From assembly GCA_945864305.1 (NCBI GenBank), contig CAMBAJ010000008.1:1-46998 (forward strand): 46,998 nt of DNA, given 5' to 3'. The DNA comes from an uncultured Clostridia bacterium. Its GTDB lineage: Bacteria > Bacillota > Clostridia > Oscillospirales > Oscillospiraceae. Shown piece after piece: positions 1 through 7,903 of the stretch. Below the pieces are notes generated by a model, which ran no database searches, had not been told where the DNA came from, and worked only from the letters and a program-made list of their open reading frames with translations. Within the stretch, counting starts at the first letter, position 1. The number at the start of each line of letters is the position of its first letter. Position numbers and translations under genes: made by a program.

Positions 1-1
1 G

Positions 2-505
2 ACCGGCTTCACCAAGTGCGGCGGCAACTACGCCGCCTCCATCAAGGCCGGCGAGATGGCCGAGGAGCAGGGCTTCGCCCAGGTCCTGTGGCTGGACGGC
101 GTGGAGAAGAAGTACGTCGAGGAAGTTGGTTCCATGAACATCATGTTCAAGATCGACGGCAAAATTTACACCGCCGCCTGCACCGGCACCGTGCTGCCCG
201 GCGTCACCCGCCGCAGCTGCATCGAGCTGCTGAAGGACTGGGGCTATGAGGTCATCGAGGGCAAGATCGCCATCGCCGACATCATGAAGGCCGGCCACGA
301 GGGCAAGCTGGAAGAGGTCTTCGGCACCGGCACCGCCGCCGTCGTGTCCCCCGTCAAGGAGCTGGACTGGAAGGGCGACAAGGTCTTCATCAGCGAGGGC
401 AAGATCGGCCCCGTCACCCAGAAGCTGTACGACACCATGACCGGCATGCAGTGGGGCAAGATCGCCGACACCAAGGGCTGGATCGTTCCCGTCTGCAAGG
501 GCTGA
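2..505 (+). CDS. ilvE: Branched-chain amino acid aminotransferase, C-terminal part (5' end outside window)
   Basis: PLP-dependent fold-type IV aminotransferase that interconverts leucine, isoleucine and valine with their 2-oxo acids in the cytoplasm. The visible 167 codons begin just before the PLP lysine: the run TKCGGNYAAS matches the family's catalytic-lysine segment, with the lysine codon at 14-16. Further on are EEVGSMNIMF (the class IV signature region) and FGTGTAAVVSPV, the glycine-rich loop that holds the cofactor phosphate. The stop codon TGA is at 503-505 and a strong hairpin terminator follows. About half of the usual roughly 340-360 residues lies upstream of the window. The family call is secure; which amino acids it prefers in vivo cannot be read here. 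Confidence 0.93.
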   Translation, partial: TGFTKCGGNYAASIKAGEMAEEQGFAQVLWLDGVEKKYVEEVGSMNIMFKIDGKIYTAACTGTVLPGVTRRSCIELLKDWGYEVIEGKIAIADIMKAGHEGKLEEVFGTGTAAVVSPVKELDWKGDKVFISEGKIGPVTQKLYDTMTGMQWGKIADTKGWIVPVCKG

Positions 506-528
506 TACCTCATTTAAATAATAAAAAA

Positions 529-562
529 ACAAGTGGGAGGAGCTGAAGCTCCTCCCACTTGT
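529..562. terminator. Bidirectional intrinsic terminator between ilvE and the GNAT gene
   Basis: A 15-bp perfect stem (529-543 with 548-562) closes a 4-base loop. A run of seven A (523-529) on the left gives a U-tract for the minus-strand transcript, and a pyrimidine-rich CTTCTTTC follows on the right, so it can serve both convergent genes. Confidence 0.88.
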
Positions 563-583
563 CTTCTTTCCGCCGCTTCGCTC

Positions 584-1150
584 TCAGCACGCCGCCAGAA
601 TCTCCGCCAGCCGCTCCAGCGGCACCTGGCCGATGGGCGCCAGGGGCGCCGGGTCCGGGTCATAGGGGGCGATCTGCTTTTCAAACCAGGCCACGTCCCT
701 CCAGGTGCCGTCCTTGTAGCCGGTGCTGCGCTGAGTGCCCATATGACGGAAGCCCATACTGCCGTGGAGCCCCTCGCTCTTCTCGTTGGGCACCGTCACC
801 AGGGCGTAGACCGTGTGGATGCCCTGGAGCCGCAGCATCTCCATCAGCGCCGTGTACAGCCGCCGCCCCAGGCCCTGTCCGGTGCGGGAGCGGTCCAGAT
901 AGACGGACAGCTCCGCGTTCCACTGGTAGGCCGCCCGCTCCGCCTGGCGGTGGGCGTAGGCGTAGCCCCAGATGCGGCCGTCCTCCTCGCAGACGATGTA
1001 GGGATACGCCGCCCGGATGCTCCGGATGCGCTCTGTAAACGATTCCACCGAGGGCAGCGCGCACTCGAAGGTGATGGGGGTGTCGATATACTGGCCGTAG
1101 ATGGCCAGCAGGGCCGGGGCGTCCGCCTCTTCCGCAAACCGAAATGTCAT
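584..1150 (-). CDS. GNAT-family N-acetyltransferase (phosphinothricin acetyltransferase-like)
   Basis: Predicted 188-residue acetyl-CoA-dependent N-acetyltransferase. It opens with MTFRFAEEADAPALLAIY, typical of the PAT-like branch. It carries the acetyl-CoA pyrophosphate-binding motif RTGQGLGRRLY near residues 108-118, followed by ALVTVPNEKSEGLHGSMGF, matching the conserved asparagine/serine helix and the GF turn of motif B. The ATG at 1150 was chosen because AGGAGGAG lies just upstream; longer in-frame extensions have no such site. It is convergent with ilvE and shares its terminator. Family members acetylate amino groups of phosphinothricin, methionine sulfone or other small amines; the substrate here is unknown. 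Confidence 0.86.
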   Translation of the reverse strand: MTFRFAEEADAPALLAIYGQYIDTPITFECALPSVESFTERIRSIRAAYPYIVCEEDGRIWGYAYAHRQAERAAYQWNAELSVYLDRSRTGQGLGRRLYTALMEMLRLQGIHTVYALVTVPNEKSEGLHGSMGFRHMGTQRSTGYKDGTWRDVAWFEKQIAPYDPDPAPLAPIGQVPLERLAEILAAC

Positions 1151-1184
1151 GGTTCTCTCCTCCTGAAAACACAATAGAAAGACA

Positions 1185-1208
1185 GGGACGTACGGCGTTG
1201 TACGTCCC
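1185..1208 (-). terminator. Probable intrinsic terminator of the zinc-ribbon membrane protein gene
   Basis: A 9-bp perfect stem (1185-1193 with 1200-1208) with a 6-base loop. On the minus strand it is followed by TGTCTTTCTATTGTGTTTT, a moderately U-rich tail. Confidence 0.6.
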
Positions 1209-1214
1209 CGTTGG

Positions 1215-1643
1215 TCAGGTCTTTGCGTGAATCTGCGCACCGCACTTGGGGCAGGTGATGATGATCTTCCCCTTGCCCACCGGGACGCGGCAGATGGTCT
1301 TGCAGTTCTTGCAGGTAAAATACTTGTGGTCCTTGTCGGCGTGGCGCTCCTTGGCCCCGGCCCGGCTGCTCTTCATCCGCCAGACCCAGTTCACAAATTT
1401 CTGATTCTCCCCCCGCCGCTTGGACAGATTTTTGGAAAACATGCGGAACAGCACATACACCCAGCCCGCCATGGACAGCCAATACAGCACCATGGAGACC
1501 GCCGCGTGGTTCCGCTGCACCAGCATCGTCACCACATCCAGGATCAGCACCACCCACATCAGCACCAGGTTCAGCTGGTCCATGCCGTTGCGGCCGTACA
1601 TGAACCGGGCGATGGCATTTCCGATTTTCCGGAAAACGTTCAT
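1215..1643 (-). CDS. Small membrane protein with C-terminal zinc ribbon, function unknown
   Basis: A 142-residue protein of no family I recognise. Two hydrophobic segments at about residues 20-41 and 46-66 predict a hairpin in the membrane. A basic linker follows, then a C-terminal four-cysteine knuckle: C111-x2-C114 and C131-x2-C134, arranged like a zinc ribbon (CKNC ... CPKC). The ATG at 1643 has AAAGGAG about a dozen bases upstream. It sits alone between the GNAT gene and divergent htpG. A membrane anchor plus cytoplasmic zinc ribbon is a common plan for small regulatory or scaffold proteins in Clostridia, but no specific role can be given. Confidence 0.76.
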   Translation of the reverse strand: MNVFRKIGNAIARFMYGRNGMDQLNLVLMWVVLILDVVTMLVQRNHAAVSMVLYWLSMAGWVYVLFRMFSKNLSKRRGENQKFVNWVWRMKSSRAGAKERHADKDHKYFTCKNCKTICRVPVGKGKIIITCPKCGAQIHAKT

Positions 1644-1824
1644 ATGCTCCGAACTCCTTTGCCGGCGGCACCCGCCGGCCTGTTTTTTTCATATTTTACT
1701 CGCAAAGCCACGCCGAAACAACTCCTTACAGCCAGAATTTACAAAATGGTCATTTATTTCCGGCTTTCCCTGTGCTATATTTGCTTGTTGATAAAAAATA
1801 AAAATGAAGGAAGTGTATTCCCCC

Positions 1825-3708
1825 ATGGCAAAAAAACAATTCAAGGCGGAATCCAAGCGGCTGCTGGACCTGATGATCAACTCCATCTACACCCACAAGG
1901 AGATTTTCCTGCGTGAGATCATCTCCAACGCCAGCGACGCCTGCGACAAGCTGTGCTACCAGGCCCTGACGGACGACTCCGTGGGTCTGAACCGCAAGGA
2001 TTTCAAGATCGAGCTGAAGGTGGACAAGGAAAACCGCCTCATCACCGTCAGCGACAACGGCATCGGCATGGACAAGGAGGACCTGGAGAACAACCTGGGC
2101 GTCATCGCCTCCTCCGGCTCCTACAAGTTCAAGCAGGAGGTGGGCGACGACGCCAAGGACACCGACGTCATCGGCCAGTTCGGCGTGGGCTTCTACTCCG
2201 CCTTCATGGTGGCGGACCACATCACCGTCGTGACGAAGAAGTACGGCAGCGACACCGCCTACATGTGGCAGTCCGCCGGCGCCGACGGCTACACCATCAC
2301 CGAGTGCGAGCGGGACAGCGTGGGCACCGACATCATCATGCACATCAAGCCCGACACCGACGACGAGAAGTACAGCGAGTTCCTGGAGTCCTGGCGCATC
2401 CAGGAGCTGGTGCGGAAGTACTCCGACTACATCCGCTTCCCCATCCGCATGGAGGTCTCCAAGACCCGGAAGAAGGAGGGCTGCCCCGACGACAAGCCGG
2501 AGTACGAGACCTATCAGGAAGAGGAGACCCTGAACTCCATGGTGCCCATCTGGCAGCGCCGGAAGTCCAGCGTCAAGCCCGAGGAGTACAACAAGTTCTA
2601 CCGGGACAAGTTCCACGACTACACCGACCCCCAGCGGGTGATCGCCGTGTCCGCCGAAGGCGCCGTCACCTACAAGGCGCTGCTGTTCATCCCCGGCGCC
2701 ACCCCCTACGACTACTACACGAAAGAGTATGAGAAGGGCCTCCAGCTCTACTCCAACGGCGTGCTCATCATGGACAAGTGCGCCGACCTGCTGCCGGAGC
2801 ACTTCCGCTTCGTCCGGGGCGTGGTGGACTCCCCCGACCTGAGCCTGAACATCTCCCGGGAGCTGCTGCAGCACGACCGCCAGCTGAAGGTCATCGCCGC
2901 CAACCTGGAGAAGAAGATCAAGAGCGAGCTTGCCAAGATGCTGAAGGACGACCGGGAGGCCTACGAGACCTTCTGGAAGAACTTCGGCCGCCAGCTGAAG
3001 TACGGCGTGGTGGGTGAGTACGGCGCCCACAAGGACCTGCTCCAGGACCTGCTGCTGTTCTACTCCTCCACGGAGAAGAAGCCCGTCACGCTGGACGAGT
3101 ACGTCTCCCGGATGAAGGAGGACCAGAAGTATATCTACTACGCCTCCGGCGAGACCCTGGACAAGATCGACAAGCTGCCCCAGACCGAGGGTCTCAAGGA
3201 CAGCGGCACCGAGATCCTCTACTTCACCGAGGAGGTGGATGAGTTCTGCGCCCAGGTCATCCACGCTTACAAGGACAAGGAGTTCCGCTCCATCCTGGAT
3301 CAGGAGATCGAGGAGGGCGCGGAGAAGAAGGCCGAGGAGGCCGCCGACGCCCACAAGGCCGCCTTTGACTTTGTCAAGGAGACGCTGGGCGAAGCCGTGA
3401 AGGAGGTCAAGGCCTCCGCCCGCCTGAAATCCCACCCCGTCTGCCTGACCGCCGGCGAGGGACTGAGCTTCGAGATGGAGAAGTACTTCCAGTCCGTCCA
3501 GCCCGACAGCGCCATCAGGGCGGACCGCATTCTGGAGCTGAACGTGGACCACCCCGCCTTCCAGGCGCTGGAGACCGCCGTCACGGAGGACCCGGAGAAG
3601 GCGAAGAAGTACGCAACGCTGCTGTACGACCAGGCGCTGCTGATCGCGGGCCTGCCTCTGGACGACCCCTCCGGCTACACCGATCTGGTGTGCGAGCTGA
3701 TGAAATAA
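1825..3708 (+). CDS. htpG: Molecular chaperone HtpG (Hsp90)
   Basis: Cytoplasmic ATP-dependent Hsp90 chaperone of 627 residues, full length for the family. The N-terminal GHKL ATPase domain shows all the landmarks: LFLREIISNASDACDK-type helix with the catalytic glutamate and asparagine, DNGIGM (N2 box), the glycine-rich lid segment SGSYKFK, and GQFGVGFYSAFMV (G2). The middle domain includes LYSNGVLI and NISRELLQ, with the conserved catalytic-loop arginine. A C-terminal dimerisation domain follows. The ATG at 1825 (MAKKQFKAES) was preferred over an in-frame ATG at 1804, because GAAGGAAG lies at a usable distance only from the former. No CIRCE element was seen upstream. A bidirectional terminator follows. 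Confidence 0.97.
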   Translation: MAKKQFKAESKRLLDLMINSIYTHKEIFLREIISNASDACDKLCYQALTDDSVGLNRKDFKIELKVDKENRLITVSDNGIGMDKEDLENNLGVIASSGSYKFKQEVGDDAKDTDVIGQFGVGFYSAFMVADHITVVTKKYGSDTAYMWQSAGADGYTITECERDSVGTDIIMHIKPDTDDEKYSEFLESWRIQELVRKYSDYIRFPIRMEVSKTRKKEGCPDDKPEYETYQEEETLNSMVPIWQRRKSSVKPEEYNKFYRDKFHDYTDPQRVIAVSAEGAVTYKALLFIPGATPYDYYTKEYEKGLQLYSNGVLIMDKCADLLPEHFRFVRGVVDSPDLSLNISRELLQHDRQLKVIAANLEKKIKSELAKMLKDDREAYETFWKNFGRQLKYGVVGEYGAHKDLLQDLLLFYSSTEKKPVTLDEYVSRMKEDQKYIYYASGETLDKIDKLPQTEGLKDSGTEILYFTEEVDEFCAQVIHAYKDKEFRSILDQEIEEGAEKKAEEAADAHKAAFDFVKETLGEAVKEVKASARLKSHPVCLTAGEGLSFEMEKYFQSVQPDSAIRADRILELNVDHPAFQALETAVTEDPEKAKKYATLLYDQALLIAGLPLDDPSGYTDLVCELMK

Positions 3709-3712
3709 GCGC

Positions 3713-3747
3713 AAAAAATTCCCGACCTGTCGGCCGGGAATTTTTTT
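3713..3747. terminator. Bidirectional intrinsic terminator between htpG and galM-like gene
   Basis: The AAAAAATTCCCG arm (3713-3724) pairs with CGGGAATTTTTTT (3735-3747). The flanking A and T runs give a U-tract in both directions, fitting the convergent genes. Confidence 0.9.
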
Positions 3748-3754
3748 GTTCCGT

Positions 3755-4642
3755 TTACTCGCCCAGCAGGGTGACCGTGTAGCAAAACGACTTGCTCTCC
3801 CCCGGCGCCAGGGTGACGCACCAGGGCTTGTCCTCGAACCTTCCGCTCTCATTGTCGAAGGCGGCGCAGCCCTGCCAAGGCTCGATGCAGATGTAGGGCG
3901 CCGTCTTGCCGGGCATGGTCCAGAAGGCCACCATGGGGAATTCGGAGAAGTCCACCCGGACGCCCCGGCCCGTGTCTTTGTGGCACAGGCGGACGGTCTT
4001 GGACCGCAGCCCCTGATAAATCAGGGTGTCTACCCGGTCGAACACGGCGTGGTCCAGTTCAATGGTGTCCGTGCGGTCCAGAGGGACGCCCCGCACACCG
4101 CTTTGCAAACAGCCGCCCTCGCCCGGCAGGATGGAGGCGGTATCCTCCGTCTGGTCAAACACCAGCCGGTAGTCCTCGAACCGCTCTCCCGCGCCCAGCG
4201 GGCACCGGAAGGCCGTGTGGGCGCCGATACAGAAGGGCATGGGGGCCGCGCCGGTGTTGGCGACGGTGAAGCGGGTGGCAAAGCCGTCCTCCCGCAGCTC
4301 ATGGCGGACCCGCAGGGAGAACGGGAAGGGGTACTGGGCCAGCGTCTCCGCGCTCTCCCGGAGCCGGAACTCCACGAAGTCCTCCCCCTGCTCCGCCGCC
4401 TGAAATTCGCTCCGCCGGGCGAAGCCGTGGCGGGCCATCTCGTATGTCTTTCCGCCGATGTTGATCTTGCCGTCTTTCAGGCCGCCCACGATGGGAAACA
4501 GGACGGGACTCCGCCCGGACCAGTAGGCCGGGTCGCCGCCCCAGATGTACTCGGCGCCGTTCCGGTCCCGCAGGGAGACCAGCTCGCCGCCCAGGGTCTC
4601 CGCCCTGGCGGTGAGCCCGCCTTTCCGGAATGTCAGTTCCAT
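3755..4642 (-). CDS. Aldose 1-epimerase family protein (LacX/GalM-like)
   Basis: A 295-residue galactose-mutarotase-like beta-sandwich protein. Such enzymes interconvert alpha and beta anomers of aldoses. The LacX-like signature is visible: GGELVSLRDRNGAEYIW near the start, PIVGGLKDGKI, the histidine motif ARHGFAR (about residue 70), the second histidine in FCIGAHTAFRCP (about residue 155), and CIEPWQG towards the C terminus, carrying the likely catalytic glutamate. It is the last gene of a minus-strand operon, 12 bp after the NifU-domain gene, and has GGAGGAGCG before the ATG. The operon partners give no sugar context, so the physiological substrate is open. Confidence 0.86.
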   Translation of the reverse strand: MELTFRKGGLTARAETLGGELVSLRDRNGAEYIWGGDPAYWSGRSPVLFPIVGGLKDGKINIGGKTYEMARHGFARRSEFQAAEQGEDFVEFRLRESAETLAQYPFPFSLRVRHELREDGFATRFTVANTGAAPMPFCIGAHTAFRCPLGAGERFEDYRLVFDQTEDTASILPGEGGCLQSGVRGVPLDRTDTIELDHAVFDRVDTLIYQGLRSKTVRLCHKDTGRGVRVDFSEFPMVAFWTMPGKTAPYICIEPWQGCAAFDNESGRFEDKPWCVTLAPGESKSFCYTVTLLGE

Positions 4643-4654
4643 GTCCGCTCCTCC

Positions 4655-4948
4655 TTACAGATGGTGGTCCCGCAGGAGCCGCTTGGCCTGCTCCCACAGC
4701 TCGTCGCTGACGGTCTGCACCACGGATACCTTCTGGACCAGCTCCGGCAGAGCCTTCACCACTTCCGCCTCCACCAGCGTCTCGTTGGTCAGGTCCGCCG
4801 AGGGACAGCCCGCGCACTGGCCCAGCAGCTTCACGTACAGCACGCCGTCCTCCAGATGGTCGATCTGAATCTCCCCGCCGTGGGCCCGGAGGGCGGGCCG
4901 GACCTGCTGGTCCAGAACGGCCTCGATGCGCTTCAAATCCTCACTCAT
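4655..4948 (-). CDS. NifU-like domain protein (Fe-S cluster scaffold type)
   Basis: A 97-residue single-domain protein. It has the NifU C-terminal fold pattern: VRPALRAHGGEIQIDHLEDGVLYVKL followed by the cluster-binding pair in GQCAGCPSAD (C-x2-C, about residues 44-47). Stand-alone proteins of this type can carry a [4Fe-4S] cluster between two subunits and pass it to client proteins. AGGAGGAAC precedes the ATG at 4948. That ATG overlaps the stop of the upstream AAA+ ATPase gene by 8 bases, so the two are probably translationally coupled. Whether the ATPase/VWA pair is involved with its iron-sulfur role is unknown. Confidence 0.86.
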   Translation of the reverse strand: MSEDLKRIEAVLDQQVRPALRAHGGEIQIDHLEDGVLYVKLLGQCAGCPSADLTNETLVEAEVVKALPELVQKVSVVQTVSDELWEQAKRLLRDHHL

Positions 4949-6473
4949 GACTTTGTTCCTCCTTCTCCGCCGCCTTGGCCGCGGCGATCTCCTCCCGGAT
5001 GCGGTGCCGAGTGTCGTCAAACAACAGCTCCTTGTTGTGCCGGAAATAGGCGTCACAGCCGAAGTTCTCCACGAACCAGGAGGTGTCGTATCCGGCGGTG
5101 ACCTCCGTCACGAAGATCACCAGCTCCTGTCCCTGGCCGAAGGTCTGCTCCAGGAAGCGGAAGGCGTTGTCGAACTGGGCACCGGTCTCCGCGCCGAGAG
5201 TTCTCCGCTTCTCCACCTCGCCGCCGAACCAGCCCCGGACGGCGTCCATGGCCTCCGCCGGGGCGGTGATATCCTCCTTCGCCAGCCGCTGGCGGTAGTC
5301 CTCCAGAGCGCCCAACTCCAGCATCCCCAGGTCCCGGGTCTCCTTGTCCAGCTGGCCGGCCTCCTTCGCCTGCTTCAGCTTCTCCTGCCGCCGCCAGATC
5401 AGCTGGCCCAGCACCGCCTGGGGGGCGGCGTCCGCGATCTTGCCCTTGAACTCCGTCAGGGCACCGTGGAGGGCCGTGGTCAGGGCGTCCTGCCGCCGGG
5501 TGTTCCGGGCGGCCTCCGCCAGACGGCTCAGCACCAGCCCCATGACGGACAGCTTCTCGTCAAAGGGCGCCTCCCGCAGCTCCAGCACCGTGATATTCTG
5601 CCACGTGCCCTTCAGAATGTCGTCCACGTGGTAGGTCTTTTGGTATTTATAGTACAGCTCCAGATAGTTGGCGAAGTCCTTGGCGATGCGGGGCAGCTGG
5701 ATGTACTGCCCCACCACCTCCCGGTCCACCCGGAGGCCCAGCTGCTCGTAGGCCAGAATCAGCTCGGAGAGGTCCTCCCAGCCCCGGGCGGTAGCGAACT
5801 GCAAACCGTCCACCGTGGTCTCGATGCGGTAGAAATTGTCCTTCTTGATGTCAAGATAGGAGATGACCGCGCCGTGGAGGCCCTTCCGGTAGGCGTACTC
5901 CTTCCAGACGGCGAAGTCCTCCGTGACGTCGATGCGCTTCACCCGGTCCAGCGTCACCACGTCGAAGTCCCGGACGGACTTGTTGTACTCCGGCGGGTTG
6001 CCCGCCGCCACGATGAGCCAGCCCTCCGGCAGACGCTGATTGCCGAAGGTCTTGCACTGCAAAAATTGCAGCATCATGGGCGCCAGGGTCTCGCTGACGC
6101 AGTTGATCTCGTCCAGAAAGAGGATGCCCTCCCGGATGCCCGTCCGCTCCATCAGCTGGTACACGGAGGCCAGAATCTCGCTCATGGTGTACTCCGTGAC
6201 GGAGAACTCCTGCCCGCCGTAGGTGCGCTTTTCGATGAAGGGCAGGCCGATGGCGCTCTGGCGGGTGTGGTGGGTGATGGTGTAGGCCACGAGACCCACG
6301 CCCTCCTCCGCCGCGATCTGCTCCATGATCTGGGTCTTGCCGATGCCCGGAGGGCCCATCAGCAGCACGGGCCGCTGCCGGACCGAGGGGATCAGGTAAT
6401 TCCCCAGGGCGTCCTTTTTGAGATACGCCTTCAGCGTGTTGGCGATCTCCTGCTTTGCCTGTTTGATGTTCAT
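4941..6473 (-). CDS. MoxR-type AAA+ ATPase
   Basis: A 510-residue AAA+ ATPase. Walker A GPPGIGKT is at residues 40-47 and Walker B ILFLDEIN at about 117-124. Sensor-1 asparagine lies in IVAAGNPPEYNKS and an arginine-finger/sensor region follows in LDRVKRIDV. The C-terminal 250 residues are helical and charged, with no family I recognise. MoxR ATPases work with VWA-domain partners as chaperone-like machines that insert metals or assemble complexes. The VWA partner is encoded immediately upstream (12-bp gap) and a NifU-domain protein downstream (8-bp overlap). The pairing is seen; the client is unknown. Confidence 0.9.
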   Translation of the reverse strand: MNIKQAKQEIANTLKAYLKKDALGNYLIPSVRQRPVLLMGPPGIGKTQIMEQIAAEEGVGLVAYTITHHTRQSAIGLPFIEKRTYGGQEFSVTEYTMSEILASVYQLMERTGIREGILFLDEINCVSETLAPMMLQFLQCKTFGNQRLPEGWLIVAAGNPPEYNKSVRDFDVVTLDRVKRIDVTEDFAVWKEYAYRKGLHGAVISYLDIKKDNFYRIETTVDGLQFATARGWEDLSELILAYEQLGLRVDREVVGQYIQLPRIAKDFANYLELYYKYQKTYHVDDILKGTWQNITVLELREAPFDEKLSVMGLVLSRLAEAARNTRRQDALTTALHGALTEFKGKIADAAPQAVLGQLIWRRQEKLKQAKEAGQLDKETRDLGMLELGALEDYRQRLAKEDITAPAEAMDAVRGWFGGEVEKRRTLGAETGAQFDNAFRFLEQTFGQGQELVIFVTEVTAGYDTSWFVENFGCDAYFRHNKELLFDDTRHRIREEIAAAKAAEKEEQSHE

Positions 6474-6485
6474 ATCAGTAACTCC

Positions 6486-7856
6486 TTACAACTGGGGTAA
6501 TTCATCCAAATCAACGAGGTCCGGCGTCTCCTCCGCCGTCTCCCGCACCGCCTTTTCCAATCCCGGCAGGTCCAGCACCAGCCGGATGGCCCAGGGCGGC
6601 ATCTTCACGGACAACGGCGGCTCCTCCAAAAGGACAAAGGCCGTGTCGTAGGGCGGGCGCTTCTGGGGATAGACACCCATGCCGTCGGTGAAGTAGATCA
6701 GGCCCCGGAGCGAGGTGAAGGCCCCCGCCTTTTGCAGCTCCGCCACGTGCGCGAACACGGGGCGGAAGTCCGTGGCGCTGCCGCCGGCAAGCTGGAAGTG
6801 GTCCATGTAGTCCTTCAATTCCTCCAGGTCGTGGATGGCGGTGTCGGACCGGACCTGGTCGTCACACTGAATAATGCGGATGTTGACCTTCCGGGTGAAG
6901 GTCTCCGTGCTGCGGAGGATGGCATAGGTGCAGGCCAGGAACTGCCGCACCAGCTCGCCGGAGGTGGACATGGAGGTGTCCACCGCGATGACGAAGTCCT
7001 CGATGCGCTTCTCCTCCTTGGTCTCCGGCGGCTCCACCAGAGGCATGTTGCCGTAGAGCCGCAAGCCGTAGGTGTAGAAGATATAGTCAAAGGCGTCGCC
7101 GTCCACCGCCATGACCTCCCGGGGCACGGCGAACCGCCGCAGGAAGGCCCGGTAGTCCACGTCGTCCCGGACGGCCACCTGAATCTGCTCAAGGACGGCC
7201 TCACCGCCGGTGGCCTGGCCCGCCAGCACCGTCTCCATGCCGGTCCGGGTCTTTTCCGACAGGTCCTTCCACTTCTGGTCCTGCTGCTGGGACTGCTCCT
7301 GGCTGTCCTGCTGCTCCGGGTCCCAGAGGCCGTGGTCGTCCACCAGAAACCGCCGCTGGAGCTGGGCCACCTCATACTCCGGCAGGTGCAGCCGCAGCAG
7401 GCGGCGGTAGATGCCCTCGGCGGTCAGCACCGGCATGTCCCGCCGGCACTCGCCGTAGAACTTCTGCTTGATGGGCACCGTGCCCTCCCTGAGGCAGGGG
7501 TAGTCCAGCTCGTCCAGAATGCTCTCCACCGCCGCGTCGCAGGCCAGGTCCCACAGCTCCGGGACCTTGCCCTTCTTTTTCGCCAGATGGCGGAGCATAC
7601 AGTGCAAAATCACGTGGAGATAGGCCCGATTGGTGAGCACCCGGCTGCGGAGATACCGGTCCGCCAGGTAGGACCCGTCGTAGTACAGCGTCTCGCCATC
7701 GGTGGCGAGGGACAGCGTCACCCCGCCGCCGGGCTGGAACCGCAGGGCGCACAGGGCCACGTCCAGATAGGGCAGGTTCATATACAGCTCATTGCGGGCG
7801 GTGAACAAAATCTCCTGCCCGATGGCGGAAAAATCCTTCTTTGCTTCCTCTTCCAC
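6486..7856 (-). CDS. VWA-like domain protein with N-terminal putative metallopeptidase domain (DUF2201 type)
   Basis: About 456 residues in two parts. The N-terminal part (about 15-130) resembles the putative metallopeptidase domain found with VWA domains in MoxR partners. The zinc-binding helix reads HVILHCMLRH (residues 81-90): both histidines of HExxH remain but valine replaces the catalytic glutamate, so a peptidase reaction is doubtful. A Q/E/K-rich linker follows. The C-terminal VWA-like domain has a MIDAS motif, DTSMSTSGE, near residue 310. I chose the GTG at 7856 because AGAGGAGG sits 7 bases upstream. In-frame ATGs at about 7901-7907 would overlap the preceding gene and lack a good site. 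It is most likely the partner of the downstream MoxR ATPase. Confidence 0.84.
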   Translation of the reverse strand: MEEEAKKDFSAIGQEILFTARNELYMNLPYLDVALCALRFQPGGGVTLSLATDGETLYYDGSYLADRYLRSRVLTNRAYLHVILHCMLRHLAKKKGKVPELWDLACDAAVESILDELDYPCLREGTVPIKQKFYGECRRDMPVLTAEGIYRRLLRLHLPEYEVAQLQRRFLVDDHGLWDPEQQDSQEQSQQQDQKWKDLSEKTRTGMETVLAGQATGGEAVLEQIQVAVRDDVDYRAFLRRFAVPREVMAVDGDAFDYIFYTYGLRLYGNMPLVEPPETKEEKRIEDFVIAVDTSMSTSGELVRQFLACTYAILRSTETFTRKVNIRIIQCDDQVRSDTAIHDLEELKDYMDHFQLAGGSATDFRPVFAHVAELQKAGAFTSLRGLIYFTDGMGVYPQKRPPYDTAFVLLEEPPLSVKMPPWAIRLVLDLPGLEKAVRETAEETPDLVDLDELPQL

Positions 7857-7903
7857 GTCCCGGCCTCCTCTCTTGCGGGGATGCGGCGTGATGCCGCGCA
7901 TTG

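Noticed and set aside
1740-1824. CIRCE/HrcA operator upstream of htpG
   Set aside because: No TTAGCACTC-N9-GAGTGCTAA-like inverted repeat present.
1750-3852. 700-codon open frame antisense to htpG
   Set aside because: High-GC shadow frame: valine/leucine/glycine/histidine-rich composition, no family motif, and htpG on the other strand is unmistakable.
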